From: Streptococcus sp.
GTDB lineage: Bacteria; Bacillota; Bacilli; Lactobacillales; Streptococcaceae
Reading direction: 5' to 3'
NCBI GenBank assembly: GCA_030825825.1
Contig: JAPJPE010000005.1
Span: 1-23,705 of the forward strand
DNA: 23,705 nt
The position numbers and the translations under genes were made by a program. Position 1 is the stretch's first letter; each line of letters opens with the position of its first letter. The notes below the pieces were generated by a model, which was given only the letters and a program-made list of their open reading frames with translations, was not told where the DNA came from and made no database searches. Below are positions 13,605 through 21,296 of the stretch, one piece after another.

Positions 13605-13625
13605 CTTATAAAATTTTTTTATAAG
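13605..13625. promoter_or_regulatory. Candidate MleR operator (palindrome with LysR T-N11-A motif)
   Basis: CTTATAAAA (13605-13613) and TTTTATAAG (13617-13625) form perfect 9-bp arms around TTT. T13609 and A13621 give the LysR T-N11-A spacing exactly centred on the dyad. The centre is about 58 nt before the predicted mleS start of transcription, and the element covers the mleR -35. Confidence 0.6.
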
Positions 13626-13636
13626 GACAAGGGAAG

Positions 13637-13666
13637 TTGACTATAAGAATTACAGAAGACTATAAT
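13637..13666 (+). promoter_or_regulatory. mleS promoter
   Basis: TTGACT at 13637-13642 and TATAAT at 13661-13666 with an 18-nt spacer. The leader to the ATG is about 48 nt and ends in AGGAG. The octamer GACTATAA occurs twice here, at 13639-13646 and again at 13658-13665. Confidence 0.75.
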
Positions 13667-13720
13667 GGCTTGCGTGAGAAAAAATCTTACAGATAAATTA
13701 TTTATGAGGAGTATTTCGCA

Positions 13721-15343
13721 ATGAAATCACATGAAATTTTAAACAATCCTTTCTTAAATAAAGGAACTGCTTTCACAATGGAAGAACGTAAAGAACTTGG
13801 CCTGATCGGTCTTCTTCCTCCATATGTTCAAACCATCGAAGAACAAGCTGAACAAGCTTACCAACATTTCTTGCGCAAACCATCAGACCTTGAAAAACGT
13901 CTTTTCTTGATGGAAATTTTCAATACAAACCGTACTCTTTTCTACTACCTCTTTAACCAACACATCGTTGAGTTCAACCCAATCGTCTATGATCCAGTGA
14001 TCGCAGACACTATTGAACAATATTCTGAACTCTTTGTAGATCCACAATATGCTGCTTACCTTGATATTAACCACCCAGAAAATATCGAAGAAACGTTGAA
14101 AAATGCAGCTGGCGATCGCGATATCCGCTTGATTGTTGCAACTGACGCAGAAGGAATCCTTGGTATCGGTGACTGGGGTGTCCAAGGGGTTGACATCTCT
14201 GTTGGAAAACTCATGGTCTACACTGCAGCAGCCGGAATTGATCCAGCTTGCGTTATGCCTCTTGTCATCGATGCTGGTACCAACCGTGAAGAATTGTTGA
14301 ATAATCCAATGTATCTCGGAAACCGTCATGAACGTGTCCGTGGTGAAAAGTACGATGCCTTTATCGATCAATTTGTTCAAACAGCTGGAAAACTTTTCCC
14401 TAAATTGTACCTTCACTGGGAAGACTTCGGTCGTTCAAATGCGGCTGATATCTTGAACCGTTACAAGAAAGAAATCCCAACTTTCAACGATGATATTCAA
14501 GGAACTGGGATCGTTGTCTTGGGTGGTATCTTTGGAGCGATGGATATCACTGGTGAAAAATTAACAGACCAAGTTTACCTTTGCTATGGTGGTGGTTCTG
14601 CTGGTGCTGGTATCGCAGACCGTGTTCACGCTGAAATGGTTGCTGAAGGACTTTCTCCAGAAGAAGCTTACAAACGTTTCTTCATGATCGATAAACAAGG
14701 TCTTTTGTTTGACGATATGGAAGATTTGACGCCAGCTCAAAAACCATTTGCTAAAAAACGTGCTGACTTCGAAGGTAAAGGCGATATGACCAATCTTCTT
14801 GAAGTGATCAAAACAGTGAAACCAACGATCTTGGTCGGAACTTCTACAAACCCAGGTGCCTTCACTAAAGAAGTGGTTGAAGCCATGTGTGAAAACACTG
14901 AACGCCCAGTTATCTTCCCAATTTCTAACCCAACCAAGAAATTGGAAGCAACAGCCCAACAAGTCATCGAATGGTCAGACGGTAAAGCCTTTGTCGCTAC
15001 CGGTGTCCCTTCAGGAACCATCAGCTACAAAGGTGTGGACTACGAAATCGGTCAAGCCAATAACGCTTTGATCTACCCAGGTCTTGGTCTTGGTATGTTG
15101 GCATCTGAAGCCAAATTGTTGACAGATGAAATGATCGGGGCAGCTGCTCACTCATTGTCAGGTATTGTCAATCCAGGTCAACCAGGTGCGCCAGTCCTTC
15201 CACCATTCCAATATGTAGCTGACGTGTCTATCAAGGTGGCTGAAGCTGTTGCCAAGAAAGCTCAAGAACAAGGGCTTGCACAAGCTAAAGAAACAGATAT
15301 GGCCAAAGCTGTACGTGACCTTAAATGGTATCCAAAATACTAA
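13721..15343 (+). CDS. mleS: Malolactic enzyme
   Basis: The 540-residue enzyme decarboxylates L-malate directly to L-lactate and CO2, using NAD and Mn as cofactors without net redox change. It has the malic-enzyme fold: N-terminal domain with YYLFNQHIVEFNPIVYDP (about 68-85) and DWGVQGVDISVGKL (about 149-162), a metal-site motif in WEDFGRSNAADIL and FNDDIQGTG (about 234-266), and the NAD-binding loop GGGSAGAGIAD (about 291-301). Malolactic enzymes and NAD-malic enzymes share these motifs; the pairing with mleR and a 2HCT transporter favours malolactic. Codon use is highly biased, suggesting strong expression. ATG at 13721 has AGGAG 9 nt upstream. Confidence 0.93.
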   Translation: MKSHEILNNPFLNKGTAFTMEERKELGLIGLLPPYVQTIEEQAEQAYQHFLRKPSDLEKRLFLMEIFNTNRTLFYYLFNQHIVEFNPIVYDPVIADTIEQYSELFVDPQYAAYLDINHPENIEETLKNAAGDRDIRLIVATDAEGILGIGDWGVQGVDISVGKLMVYTAAAGIDPACVMPLVIDAGTNREELLNNPMYLGNRHERVRGEKYDAFIDQFVQTAGKLFPKLYLHWEDFGRSNAADILNRYKKEIPTFNDDIQGTGIVVLGGIFGAMDITGEKLTDQVYLCYGGGSAGAGIADRVHAEMVAEGLSPEEAYKRFFMIDKQGLLFDDMEDLTPAQKPFAKKRADFEGKGDMTNLLEVIKTVKPTILVGTSTNPGAFTKEVVEAMCENTERPVIFPISNPTKKLEATAQQVIEWSDGKAFVATGVPSGTISYKGVDYEIGQANNALIYPGLGLGMLASEAKLLTDEMIGAAAHSLSGIVNPGQPGAPVLPPFQYVADVSIKVAEAVAKKAQEQGLAQAKETDMAKAVRDLKWYPKY

Positions 15344-15364
15344 TAAGGAGCTGACTGAACAACC

Positions 15365-16639
15365 ATGAAAAAATTGAATGAAATCAAAATTTCCGGTGTC
15401 AGTCTCCCTCTATATGCATTCATCGTCATCGTTCTCGCGGTGACGATTGCTATGGGGAAACTCCCACTCAATATGCTTGGACTAACCCTCCTTTTGGTCG
15501 TCATGGGGCATCTTCTCTACTTTATCGGTGAGAAACTGCCAATTATGAATTCTTACCTAGGTGGAGGATCCGTCTTCACCTTACTAGGAGCTACTCTTCT
15601 AGCGACCTTCCATGTTATTCCAGCAAATATTATCACAGCCACCAAGGGCTTTTTGGGAGATTCCTTTGGCTTTCTGGATTTTTATATCGCAGCCTTGATT
15701 TGTGGGGCTATTCTAGGGATGAATCGCAATCTCTTGGTAAAAGCTTCCGCTCGCTTTATTCCTGTTTCCTTGGTCACCATGGTCATTGGGGCTCTCTCTG
15801 TTGGGATCGTTGGAAGCCTTTTGGGACAAGGATTTGGACATTCGATTCTCTATGTTTCCTTCCCACAAATGGTCGGAGGAATGGGAGCTGGAATCCTGCC
15901 TCTTTCAAAGATCTACGCCGCCAATCTCCACGGAAGCCAAGCAGCCATCTTCTCTCAATTGGCACCCGCTACTACACTTGGTAATATCCTTGCCATCATT
16001 GGAGCTGTTTTGATCGTCAAAATCTTTGCAGACAGTCCTTACAATGGTCACGGTGTCTTGATTCCCGTCAATAAAGATGAATTGAAGAAAGAAAAACTCA
16101 CCCTTGATCCGACCCAAATCGGAGTTGGGATGATGTTTGCCTTTAGTATTTTTCTTCTCGGGGTCATCTGCAATGCCTTTGTTCCAAAAATCCACAGTTA
16201 TGCCTTCATGATTATCATCGTCTTTATCCTGAAAGCTTTCAATGCTGTCCCAAAACCTTTGGAAAACTGTGTGGTCATGTTCAACCAAGTCATTATGACT
16301 AACCTCACCCATGCAGTCCTAGCTGGGATCGGTCTTTCCTTGATTGACCTTTCAACTCTCGCTAAGGCGATGACCTGGCAATTCATTCTCCTAAGCTTGA
16401 CATCTGTTCTAGCTATGGGGCTTGCTTCTGCTTTGATCGGAAAACTGGTTGGATTGTATCCAGTCGAGACTGCTATCGGATCTGGTATGATCAATAACTC
16501 CATGGGAGGAACCGGAAATATCGCTGTTCTCTCCGCATCTGATCGTATGGAAATGATCGCCTTCGCCCAAATGGCCAACCGACTGAGCGGGGCTATCATC
16601 CTCATTCTCGGAGGGCTCCTCGCTTCTGTCCTCTCTTAA
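15365..16639 (+). CDS. mleP: Malate/lactate 2-hydroxycarboxylate transporter
   Basis: The 424-residue membrane protein belongs to the 2HCT (CitS/CitP/MleP) family and is expected to exchange malate for lactate, making a membrane potential. About ten or eleven hydrophobic segments are visible. The two GGxG re-entrant loop motifs of the family are MVGGMGAGILPLSKIYA (about residues 165-180) and NNSMGGTGNIAVLSAS (about 379-394). MANRLSGA near 404-411 carries an Arg that may match the carboxylate-binding Arg of CitP. It starts 21 nt after mleS; AAGGAG is 14 nt from the ATG, rather long. Its TAA stop is itself part of the terminator stem. Confidence 0.92.
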   Translation: MKKLNEIKISGVSLPLYAFIVIVLAVTIAMGKLPLNMLGLTLLLVVMGHLLYFIGEKLPIMNSYLGGGSVFTLLGATLLATFHVIPANIITATKGFLGDSFGFLDFYIAALICGAILGMNRNLLVKASARFIPVSLVTMVIGALSVGIVGSLLGQGFGHSILYVSFPQMVGGMGAGILPLSKIYAANLHGSQAAIFSQLAPATTLGNILAIIGAVLIVKIFADSPYNGHGVLIPVNKDELKKEKLTLDPTQIGVGMMFAFSIFLLGVICNAFVPKIHSYAFMIIIVFILKAFNAVPKPLENCVVMFNQVIMTNLTHAVLAGIGLSLIDLSTLAKAMTWQFILLSLTSVLAMGLASALIGKLVGLYPVETAIGSGMINNSMGGTGNIAVLSASDRMEMIAFAQMANRLSGAIILILGGLLASVLS

Positions 16640-16680
16640 AGAATAAAAGACAAGTCACAAGACTTGTCTTTTATTCTTTA
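16637..16680. terminator. Bidirectional terminator between mleP and the GH32 gene
   Basis: A perfect 20-bp stem (16637-16656 with 16661-16680) and a 4-nt ACAA loop start with the mleP stop codon TAA. The AAGAATAAAAG and CTTTTATTCTT flanks of the stem supply U-rich ends in both directions, suiting the two converging genes. Confidence 0.85.
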
Positions 16681-16696
16681 GGAGGCTATTGATTTC

Positions 16697-18151
16697 CTAT
16701 TTTTGATAGGTTTTTACGACCCAATCGACCCCTTCATCTGCCGTGAGAGTATAGACGGGATTCTCAGTCGTTTCATAAAAGGTCATCGAGAGAGTTTTAC
16801 CATCCACGAATACTTCGATTGAGTTGGTATCGCGAATGATCGAAAAATGATGATCCTTTTCAGCATCCAACTGAATCCATCTCGATTGAAATACTGGATT
16901 TTCTTTTCCAGAAATGGGGTGCCCAAATCGGTCTCGACTTAAGCTAAAGCGTTTTTGAGAGGCGTCGTAAACCAATTGCAAGACACTATCAGGATCGGTT
17001 TCATCGCCATATCCAAGGATAAAGGAGCGACCCGGTTTGGCATCTAGCTCAAACAAGGTTTGTTTCCCTCTAGCCGGAATCGTGATCTGATTGCCCTTAA
17101 CAATGGTTTCTGACGCATGGTCTACAAGAAAGTGTTCGTTCACTGACTCAGGTAACTCCTGAACCAATCGTCCGTCTTTCAAGGACAATTTTCTTGGAAG
17201 AGTCATACTACCTGCCCACCCATGAGCTAAATCATGACTGGGGATAGACCGGTGCCACATTTGCATCCAGGCAACCATGTATCGTTCGCCATTTGGTCCT
17301 TGACAAGTTTGAGGGGCATAGAAATCTAAACCACCATCCATTTCATCATAGGAATCAACACGAAAGCGCCCTGTTTCCCAATTCATGTCACCGATAAAGG
17401 CAACCGTCGAATTTAAGTTCCAGTATTTTTCTTGCTGCCTTTCCATTTCAATGGGAGACAGGATCAAGACCCATTTGCCATCTAAAGGGAAGAAATCGGG
17501 ACACTCCCACATAATCCCTTGCCCTTTTTCACCTTCTAAAAGAACTGATGTAAAGGCCCAATCTACTAGATTACTTGATGCAAATAGGAGAATTTGACCT
17601 CTGTCATCTGGCGTCTTAGAAGCAACGACAGCGTAATAGCTTCCTTGGTATTCAAATACTTTAGGATCACGAAAATCTGCAATATCTGCGATCCCCTCAA
17701 TATGTTGAGCATGAATCACAGGATTAGTAGGCAACTTTTCAAAGGTAATGCCGTCTGTTGACACCGCAAGACACTGAGTCTCTTCTCGCTTTTCCTCATC
17801 GTCTACATGACCCGTATACAGCAAATAGAGCTTGTCATCTTTCACAATAGCACTACCCGAGAAGCAGCCATCCTTATCATAGCTTTCACTTGGTGCTAAA
17901 GCTACTGGCAATTCTTCCCAATGGAAAAGATCTTTTGATTTGGCATGCCCCCAATGCATGGCCCCCCAAACACTATCATAGGGATAGAATTGGTAAAACA
18001 AATGGTATTCTCCACGGAAATAAACAAAACCATTAGGATCGTTCATCCAGCCAATTGGAGGTAGCAAATGAAATGCCCCTCTATATTGCTGATCAACCTT
18101 CTCCCTGTTTTCATCGATATACTGATTTGCTTTCCGAATGCTTTCCTTCAT
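16697..18151 (-). CDS. GH32 sucrose-6-phosphate hydrolase / beta-fructofuranosidase
   Basis: The 484-residue cytoplasmic enzyme cleaves the fructosyl bond of sucrose-6-phosphate or sucrose/fructo-oligosaccharides. Three GH32 signatures are intact: WMNDPNG (nucleophile Asp38), FRDP at 160-163 (transition-state Asp) and WECPD (acid/base Glu216). A five-bladed propeller then a C-terminal beta-sandwich (about 340-484) fits the length. No signal peptide is seen. ATG at 18149-18151 has AGGTG 6 nt upstream, overlapping the nnrD stop; a GTG 3 codons earlier is possible. It is last in the folD-HAD-nnrD operon and has no sucrose PTS gene, fructokinase or ScrR nearby, so it is not a standard scr locus. 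Confidence 0.9.
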   Translation of the reverse strand: MKESIRKANQYIDENREKVDQQYRGAFHLLPPIGWMNDPNGFVYFRGEYHLFYQFYPYDSVWGAMHWGHAKSKDLFHWEELPVALAPSESYDKDGCFSGSAIVKDDKLYLLYTGHVDDEEKREETQCLAVSTDGITFEKLPTNPVIHAQHIEGIADIADFRDPKVFEYQGSYYAVVASKTPDDRGQILLFASSNLVDWAFTSVLLEGEKGQGIMWECPDFFPLDGKWVLILSPIEMERQQEKYWNLNSTVAFIGDMNWETGRFRVDSYDEMDGGLDFYAPQTCQGPNGERYMVAWMQMWHRSIPSHDLAHGWAGSMTLPRKLSLKDGRLVQELPESVNEHFLVDHASETIVKGNQITIPARGKQTLFELDAKPGRSFILGYGDETDPDSVLQLVYDASQKRFSLSRDRFGHPISGKENPVFQSRWIQLDAEKDHHFSIIRDTNSIEVFVDGKTLSMTFYETTENPVYTLTADEGVDWVVKTYQK

Positions 18152-18160
18152 ACTTTTCAC

Positions 18161-19036
18161 CTATTTCCTATTTTCAGTGCTGGTTGCCTGATTTTTGTCA
18201 CTCCACTTCTTCATCCATTTGGGAATTTCTTTGCTGATGGTTGTCGGTAAAACCACATAAGCCTCCTTGCTCAAGTCTTCAGCAATAGCTGAATGGAGGT
18301 AGGTCGCGACCACCACGCGCTCATAGAGACTGACCTGTGGAAATTGACCTGCAAACCCCGCGATCATCCCTGCCAAGGTATCTCCCATACCACCTGTTGC
18401 CTGGTAGGGACCACCAACATTTAGCTGATAGCCCTCTTCTTGCCCACTTGTCCAAATGCGTGTGTGAGGCCCTTTTTCTACAATGACAGTTCCTTTAGGA
18501 AAACTTTGAACCGCTTCTCGGCTCTTCTCTTCGGTCTGGCTTGCTAGATCAAGCCCTGACAGTTTTTCCCATTCTTTTTGATGAGGGGTAAAGACCAAAT
18601 GAGCTTCTGGCAGGTCAAACTGAGAAGCTGCAAAAAGACTAATAGCTCCTCCATCTAAAATCAGAACCTGATGCCTAGAGACCTGCTCAAAAATCATGTG
18701 CAAGATTGCTTGGCTTTCTCTTGTTTCCTTTAAGCCCGGCCCTACTAAAATCACGCTAGCTTTTTGCACTTGCTCACAAAGGAGTTCATGATCCGCTAAA
18801 TCAAAGCCCATGGCTTCAGGAAGATGGCTATGAAGGGCCGTCAGATTGTCAGGATCTGTTGCAACAGTGACCAAGCCCGCTCCACTGTGAACCGCAGCGA
18901 TCGCTGCCATAATGATAGCTCCCCCATAGGGATAGGTTCCTCCAATCAGGAGCAGACGACCAAAATCTCCCTTATATGACGTCAGTGGGCGCTTCACAAT
19001 GACGCGCTGGATTTCTTCTTTCTGAACTCTTTTCAT
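18161..19036 (-). CDS. nnrD: ADP-dependent (S)-NAD(P)H-hydrate dehydratase
   Basis: The 291-residue ribokinase-like protein repairs hydrated NADH and NADPH (NADHX/NADPHX) using ADP. KGDFGRLLLIGGTYPYGGAI (about residues 22-41) is the N-terminal signature. VILVGPGLKET, FTPHQKEWEKL and the nucleotide/catalytic loop ATGGMGDTLAGMIAGF (about 210-225) follow; the catalytic Asp is in GMGD. Only the dehydratase domain is present; the epimerase domain fused in many bacteria is absent, as is usual in streptococci. ATG at 19034-19036 has AGGAAGG just upstream; the frame stays open 33 codons further, but that leader (SCKSSQNLEENKRRRG) is not family-like and overlaps the HAD gene. Confidence 0.9.
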   Translation of the reverse strand: MKRVQKEEIQRVIVKRPLTSYKGDFGRLLLIGGTYPYGGAIIMAAIAAVHSGAGLVTVATDPDNLTALHSHLPEAMGFDLADHELLCEQVQKASVILVGPGLKETRESQAILHMIFEQVSRHQVLILDGGAISLFAASQFDLPEAHLVFTPHQKEWEKLSGLDLASQTEEKSREAVQSFPKGTVIVEKGPHTRIWTSGQEEGYQLNVGGPYQATGGMGDTLAGMIAGFAGQFPQVSLYERVVVATYLHSAIAEDLSKEAYVVLPTTISKEIPKWMKKWSDKNQATSTENRK

Positions 19037-19058
19037 ACCTTCCTCATTTCTAGCGAAA

Positions 19059-19085
19059 AAGGAGAAGCCACGACTCCCCCTCCTT
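19059..19085 (-). terminator. Weak hairpin between the HAD and nnrD genes
   Basis: On the minus strand AAGGAG, a 15-nt loop and CTCCTT followed by TTT lie between the two genes. The stem is only 6 bp, so it may be an attenuator or processing hairpin that lowers nnrD and GH32 expression, or nothing. Confidence 0.25.
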
Positions 19086-19088
19086 CTT

Positions 19089-19862
19089 TTATTTTCCTCT
19101 AAATTCTGCGAAGACTTGCAAGATCTTAGCAGCAACAGCTTGTGGATGATTTTGCTTAGCCACTAATTGATCATCAGCGTAAGGCCGAAGGGATGGAAAA
19201 TCGCCAATTTGAACGGCATAAAGAGCTTTTTCAAAGAGCTCAATATCGTTTTGATCATTACCAAAAGCCACGAAATTTTCTCCACAGAGTTCTTCGACTG
19301 TTGTCGCTTTATGAGTGTTTGCTGGATTGAGATAGATACATTTTTCATGAGCATGATAACGAATGTGGGCCTTATTGGTCTTTTCAATTCGCTCGATGAT
19401 CTCATCTACCAATTCCTCATGAGCACCCATATAGATCACAACCTTAATCGGATCCGTCAGGTCCTCTAAAGAACGATACTGGGCTTTTTTAAGGGGATCC
19501 ACATTCGCAATAAAAGGAATCTTTTCCAAAATCTGACCACTATAATCAAAGGTATCGTCCACAAAAAATGGTAGATTGTAATGGCGACAAAAACCAAGGA
19601 CTTCTCGATAGACATCCTTGTCCAATTGATCCTCATAAACCAGTTGCCCCTGACGATAAGCTAGCCCGCCATTTAAGCCAATCACGAGTTGATGGCTCAA
19701 TTGATCCCCTAAAAGGCCTAAGCAATCCCGATAAGAACGTGCAGAAGCAAAGGCGACTTCATGACCAAATTCTTCTGCTCTCAATAAGACCTGTTTAATT
19801 TCATCATCGATTGTAACACCATCGAATGACAAGGTTCCATCTAAATCAAAGACAAACTTCAT
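19089..19862 (-). CDS. HAD-superfamily sugar-phosphatase-like hydrolase (Cof type)
   Basis: The 257-residue HAD phosphatase has motif I FDLDGTLSFDG at 4-14 (nucleophile Asp5, general acid Asp7), motif II in ASARSYRD (about 33-40), motif III Lys probably in the NPANTHKATTVEELCG segment (about 180-195), and motif IV FGNDQNDIELF (about 200-210). A large C2-type cap with aromatic residues lies between. Such Cof proteins act on phosphosugars or flavin/pyridoxal phosphates; the substrate is not deducible. The start could be ATG at 19862 (MKFVFDLDGTL, preferred) or GTG at 19871; both have weak ribosome sites. It begins 13 nt after folD, inside the same operon. Confidence 0.87.
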   Translation of the reverse strand: MKFVFDLDGTLSFDGVTIDDEIKQVLLRAEEFGHEVAFASARSYRDCLGLLGDQLSHQLVIGLNGGLAYRQGQLVYEDQLDKDVYREVLGFCRHYNLPFFVDDTFDYSGQILEKIPFIANVDPLKKAQYRSLEDLTDPIKVVIYMGAHEELVDEIIERIEKTNKAHIRYHAHEKCIYLNPANTHKATTVEELCGENFVAFGNDQNDIELFEKALYAVQIGDFPSLRPYADDQLVAKQNHPQAVAAKILQVFAEFRGK

Positions 19863-19875
19863 CTCGCTCACACTT

Positions 19876-20730
19876 TCATTTTTTTAAGGTACGAACAGCT
19901 GCTTCGTAGGTCTGCTCCATCAGCATGGTAACGGTCATAGGACCAACCCCTCCTGGTACCGGAGTAATATGACTGGCCAAAGGGGCAACAGAGTCAAAAT
20001 CGACATCCCCACACAATTTGCCATTCTCATCGCGATTCATCCCGACGTCAATGACGACGGCGCCTTCTTTCACGAAGTCTGCTGTTACAAATTTTGCACG
20101 ACCGATCGCCACAACCAGGATATCCGCTCTTTTAGCGATTTTAGGCAGATGATGGGTCCGGGAATGGGTCAAGGTTACCGTGGCATTTTTAGCGAGGAGC
20201 AACTGCGCCATAGGTTTTCCAACGATATTGGAACGACCAATCACGACTGCACGCTTCCCTTCTAGATCAATCCCATACTCTTTGAACATCTCCATGATCC
20301 CAGCAGGCGTCGATGGTACCATAATAGGGTTTCCAGCCCATAAACGCCCCATATTCAATGGATGAAAGCCATCCACATCCTTGGTCGGATCAATGGCTAA
20401 AAGAACCGCATCCGCATCGATATGCTTAGGCAGTGGCAACTGCACTAAGATTCCATGCCAAAGAGGATCTTGATTGTAGTGTTCGATCACTTCTAATAAT
20501 TCATCTTGGCTGATACTTTCAGGAAGTCGTCTCACTTCACTGCGAAAGCCTGCCGCAATAGCAGAACGCTCTTTATTTCTTACATAAATCTTGCTGGCTG
20601 GATTATCTCCTACCACGATTACAACAAGGCCAGGTACAACCCCTGTCTCTTCTTTTAATCGTACTGTTTTCTCTGCAATCTCACCCTGTAATTTTGTAGC
20701 GAGCGCCTTCCCATCAATGATTGTCGTCAT
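19876..20730 (-). CDS. folD: Bifunctional methylenetetrahydrofolate dehydrogenase / methenyltetrahydrofolate cyclohydrolase
   Basis: The 284-residue enzyme interconverts 5,10-methylene-, methenyl- and 10-formyl-THF, using NADP. Motifs are present in order: SKIYVRNKERSA (about 46-57, with catalytic Lys), LVQLPLPKHID (about 93-103), KDVDGFHPLNMGRL (about 117-130), GRSNIVGKPMAQLL (about 163-176, NADP loop) and PGGVGPMTVTMLM (about 257-269). ATG at 20728-20730 (MTTIIDGKALATKLQ) has AAAGAG upstream and is the family-length start; the frame extends 22 codons further into the promoter. It heads an operon with HAD, nnrD and GH32 genes and has a candidate MET-box about -66. Confidence 0.96.
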   Translation of the reverse strand: MTTIIDGKALATKLQGEIAEKTVRLKEETGVVPGLVVIVVGDNPASKIYVRNKERSAIAAGFRSEVRRLPESISQDELLEVIEHYNQDPLWHGILVQLPLPKHIDADAVLLAIDPTKDVDGFHPLNMGRLWAGNPIMVPSTPAGIMEMFKEYGIDLEGKRAVVIGRSNIVGKPMAQLLLAKNATVTLTHSRTHHLPKIAKRADILVVAIGRAKFVTADFVKEGAVVIDVGMNRDENGKLCGDVDFDSVAPLASHITPVPGGVGPMTVTMLMEQTYEAAVRTLKK

Positions 20731-20772
20731 GTCAATTCTCTTTCTAGTCAAGTAATGAAAATAGTCCTCTCT

Positions 20773-20781
20773 ATTATAGCA
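20773..20781 (-). promoter_or_regulatory. folD operon promoter, extended -10
   Basis: TGCTATAAT on the minus strand, 42 nt upstream of the folD ATG. No good -35 is found at 16-18 nt, as expected for an activator-dependent or extended -10 promoter. Confidence 0.65.
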
Positions 20782-20823
20782 GATTTCAACTCTCAAACCT
20801 AACTGTTCCTAATTAGAATTTCC

Positions 20824-20840
20824 TATAGACGAAAACTATA
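20824..20840 (-). promoter_or_regulatory. Candidate MET-box (LysR-type site) upstream of folD
   Basis: On the minus strand TATAGTTTTCGTCTATA lies between CTATAG ends. It matches the streptococcal MtaR/MetR MET-box TATAGTTTnAAACTATA, as I recall it, at 13 of 16 fixed positions. It includes T-N11-A, and is centred about 66 nt before the predicted folD start. Confidence 0.5.
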
Positions 20841-20851
20841 GCCAGATGGAC

Positions 20852-20883
20852 AAAAAATGAGCTTGAGACCACCCCAAACTCAT
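20852..20883 (-). terminator. Terminator of the DUF1797 gene
   Basis: On the minus strand an 11-bp stem (ATGAGTTTGGG with CTCAAGCTCAT, two G-U pairs) with a GTGGT loop is followed by six T. It begins 13 nt after the stop codon. Confidence 0.8.
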
Positions 20884-20895
20884 CCACACAGCTGC

Positions 20896-21126
20896 TTAGT
20901 AAAGCAATTCATAAATTTCCATTGCAATTAAATCAATGCTATCAAATGTATAGGTTTCACGCGCTTCAACATCACGAAGTGTAAAGGTTGAACCTTCTTC
21001 TTCATTGTGGTTGTAGGCTACTTCAGCGACAACAACACCGTCACGTTCAAAATTACGTTTTAAGTTTCCACCGTCTTTTGTCATCGTCTCCAAACGGTTG
21101 ATAATCCGTACTAAATGTGATTCCAT
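20896..21126 (-). CDS. DUF1797/YkuJ-like small protein
   Basis: A 76-residue cytoplasmic protein reading MESHLVRIINRLETM, then a mixed strand region (FERDGVVVAEVAYNHNEEEGSTFTLRD) and an acidic, aromatic end (ETYTFDSIDLIAMEIYELLY). Length and sequence style match the DUF1797/YkuJ family found next to clpE in streptococci. The function is unknown; the fold in Bacillus YkuJ is alpha/beta. ATG at 21124-21126 has AGAGGAG 8 nt upstream and a full promoter (TTGGAA, 18 nt, TAAAAT). It is a single-gene unit divergent from clpE. Confidence 0.85.
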   Translation of the reverse strand: MESHLVRIINRLETMTKDGGNLKRNFERDGVVVAEVAYNHNEEEGSTFTLRDVEARETYTFDSIDLIAMEIYELLY

Positions 21127-21157
21127 TTTATTTCTCCTCTTTACTTTCTACTCTCCT

Positions 21158-21187
21158 ATTTTATCATAAAAGAGAAAGCTCTTCCAA
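21158..21187 (-). promoter_or_regulatory. Promoter of the DUF1797 gene
   Basis: TTGGAA at 21182-21187 and TGATAAAAT (extended -10; hexamer 21158-21163) with an 18-nt spacer on the minus strand. Confidence 0.55.
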
Positions 21188-21255
21188 TAAAAATTCACAT
21201 TTTTCCATTGATTTGCTTTCTTCAGTATTCCTAAGCGACATTTCGTAGCAAATTC

Positions 21256-21283
21256 TTGCAAACTTCTAGAATACTGATATAAT
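21256..21283 (+). promoter_or_regulatory. clpE promoter
   Basis: TTGCAA at 21256-21261 and TGATATAAT (extended -10; hexamer 21278-21283) with a 16-nt spacer. Transcription would start near 21290, just before the CtsR site. Confidence 0.7.
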
Positions 21284-21296
21284 GAAACTATAAAAC

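Noticed and set aside
13883..14416. Open frame of 177 codons on the minus strand
   Set aside because: It lies inside mleS, whose strong codon bias creates long antisense frames; composition is rich in Phe, Ile and Ser without a family match.
16198..16605. Open frame of 135 codons on the minus strand across mleP
   Set aside because: The mleP frame is well supported by family motifs; this one has no ribosome site and no family features.
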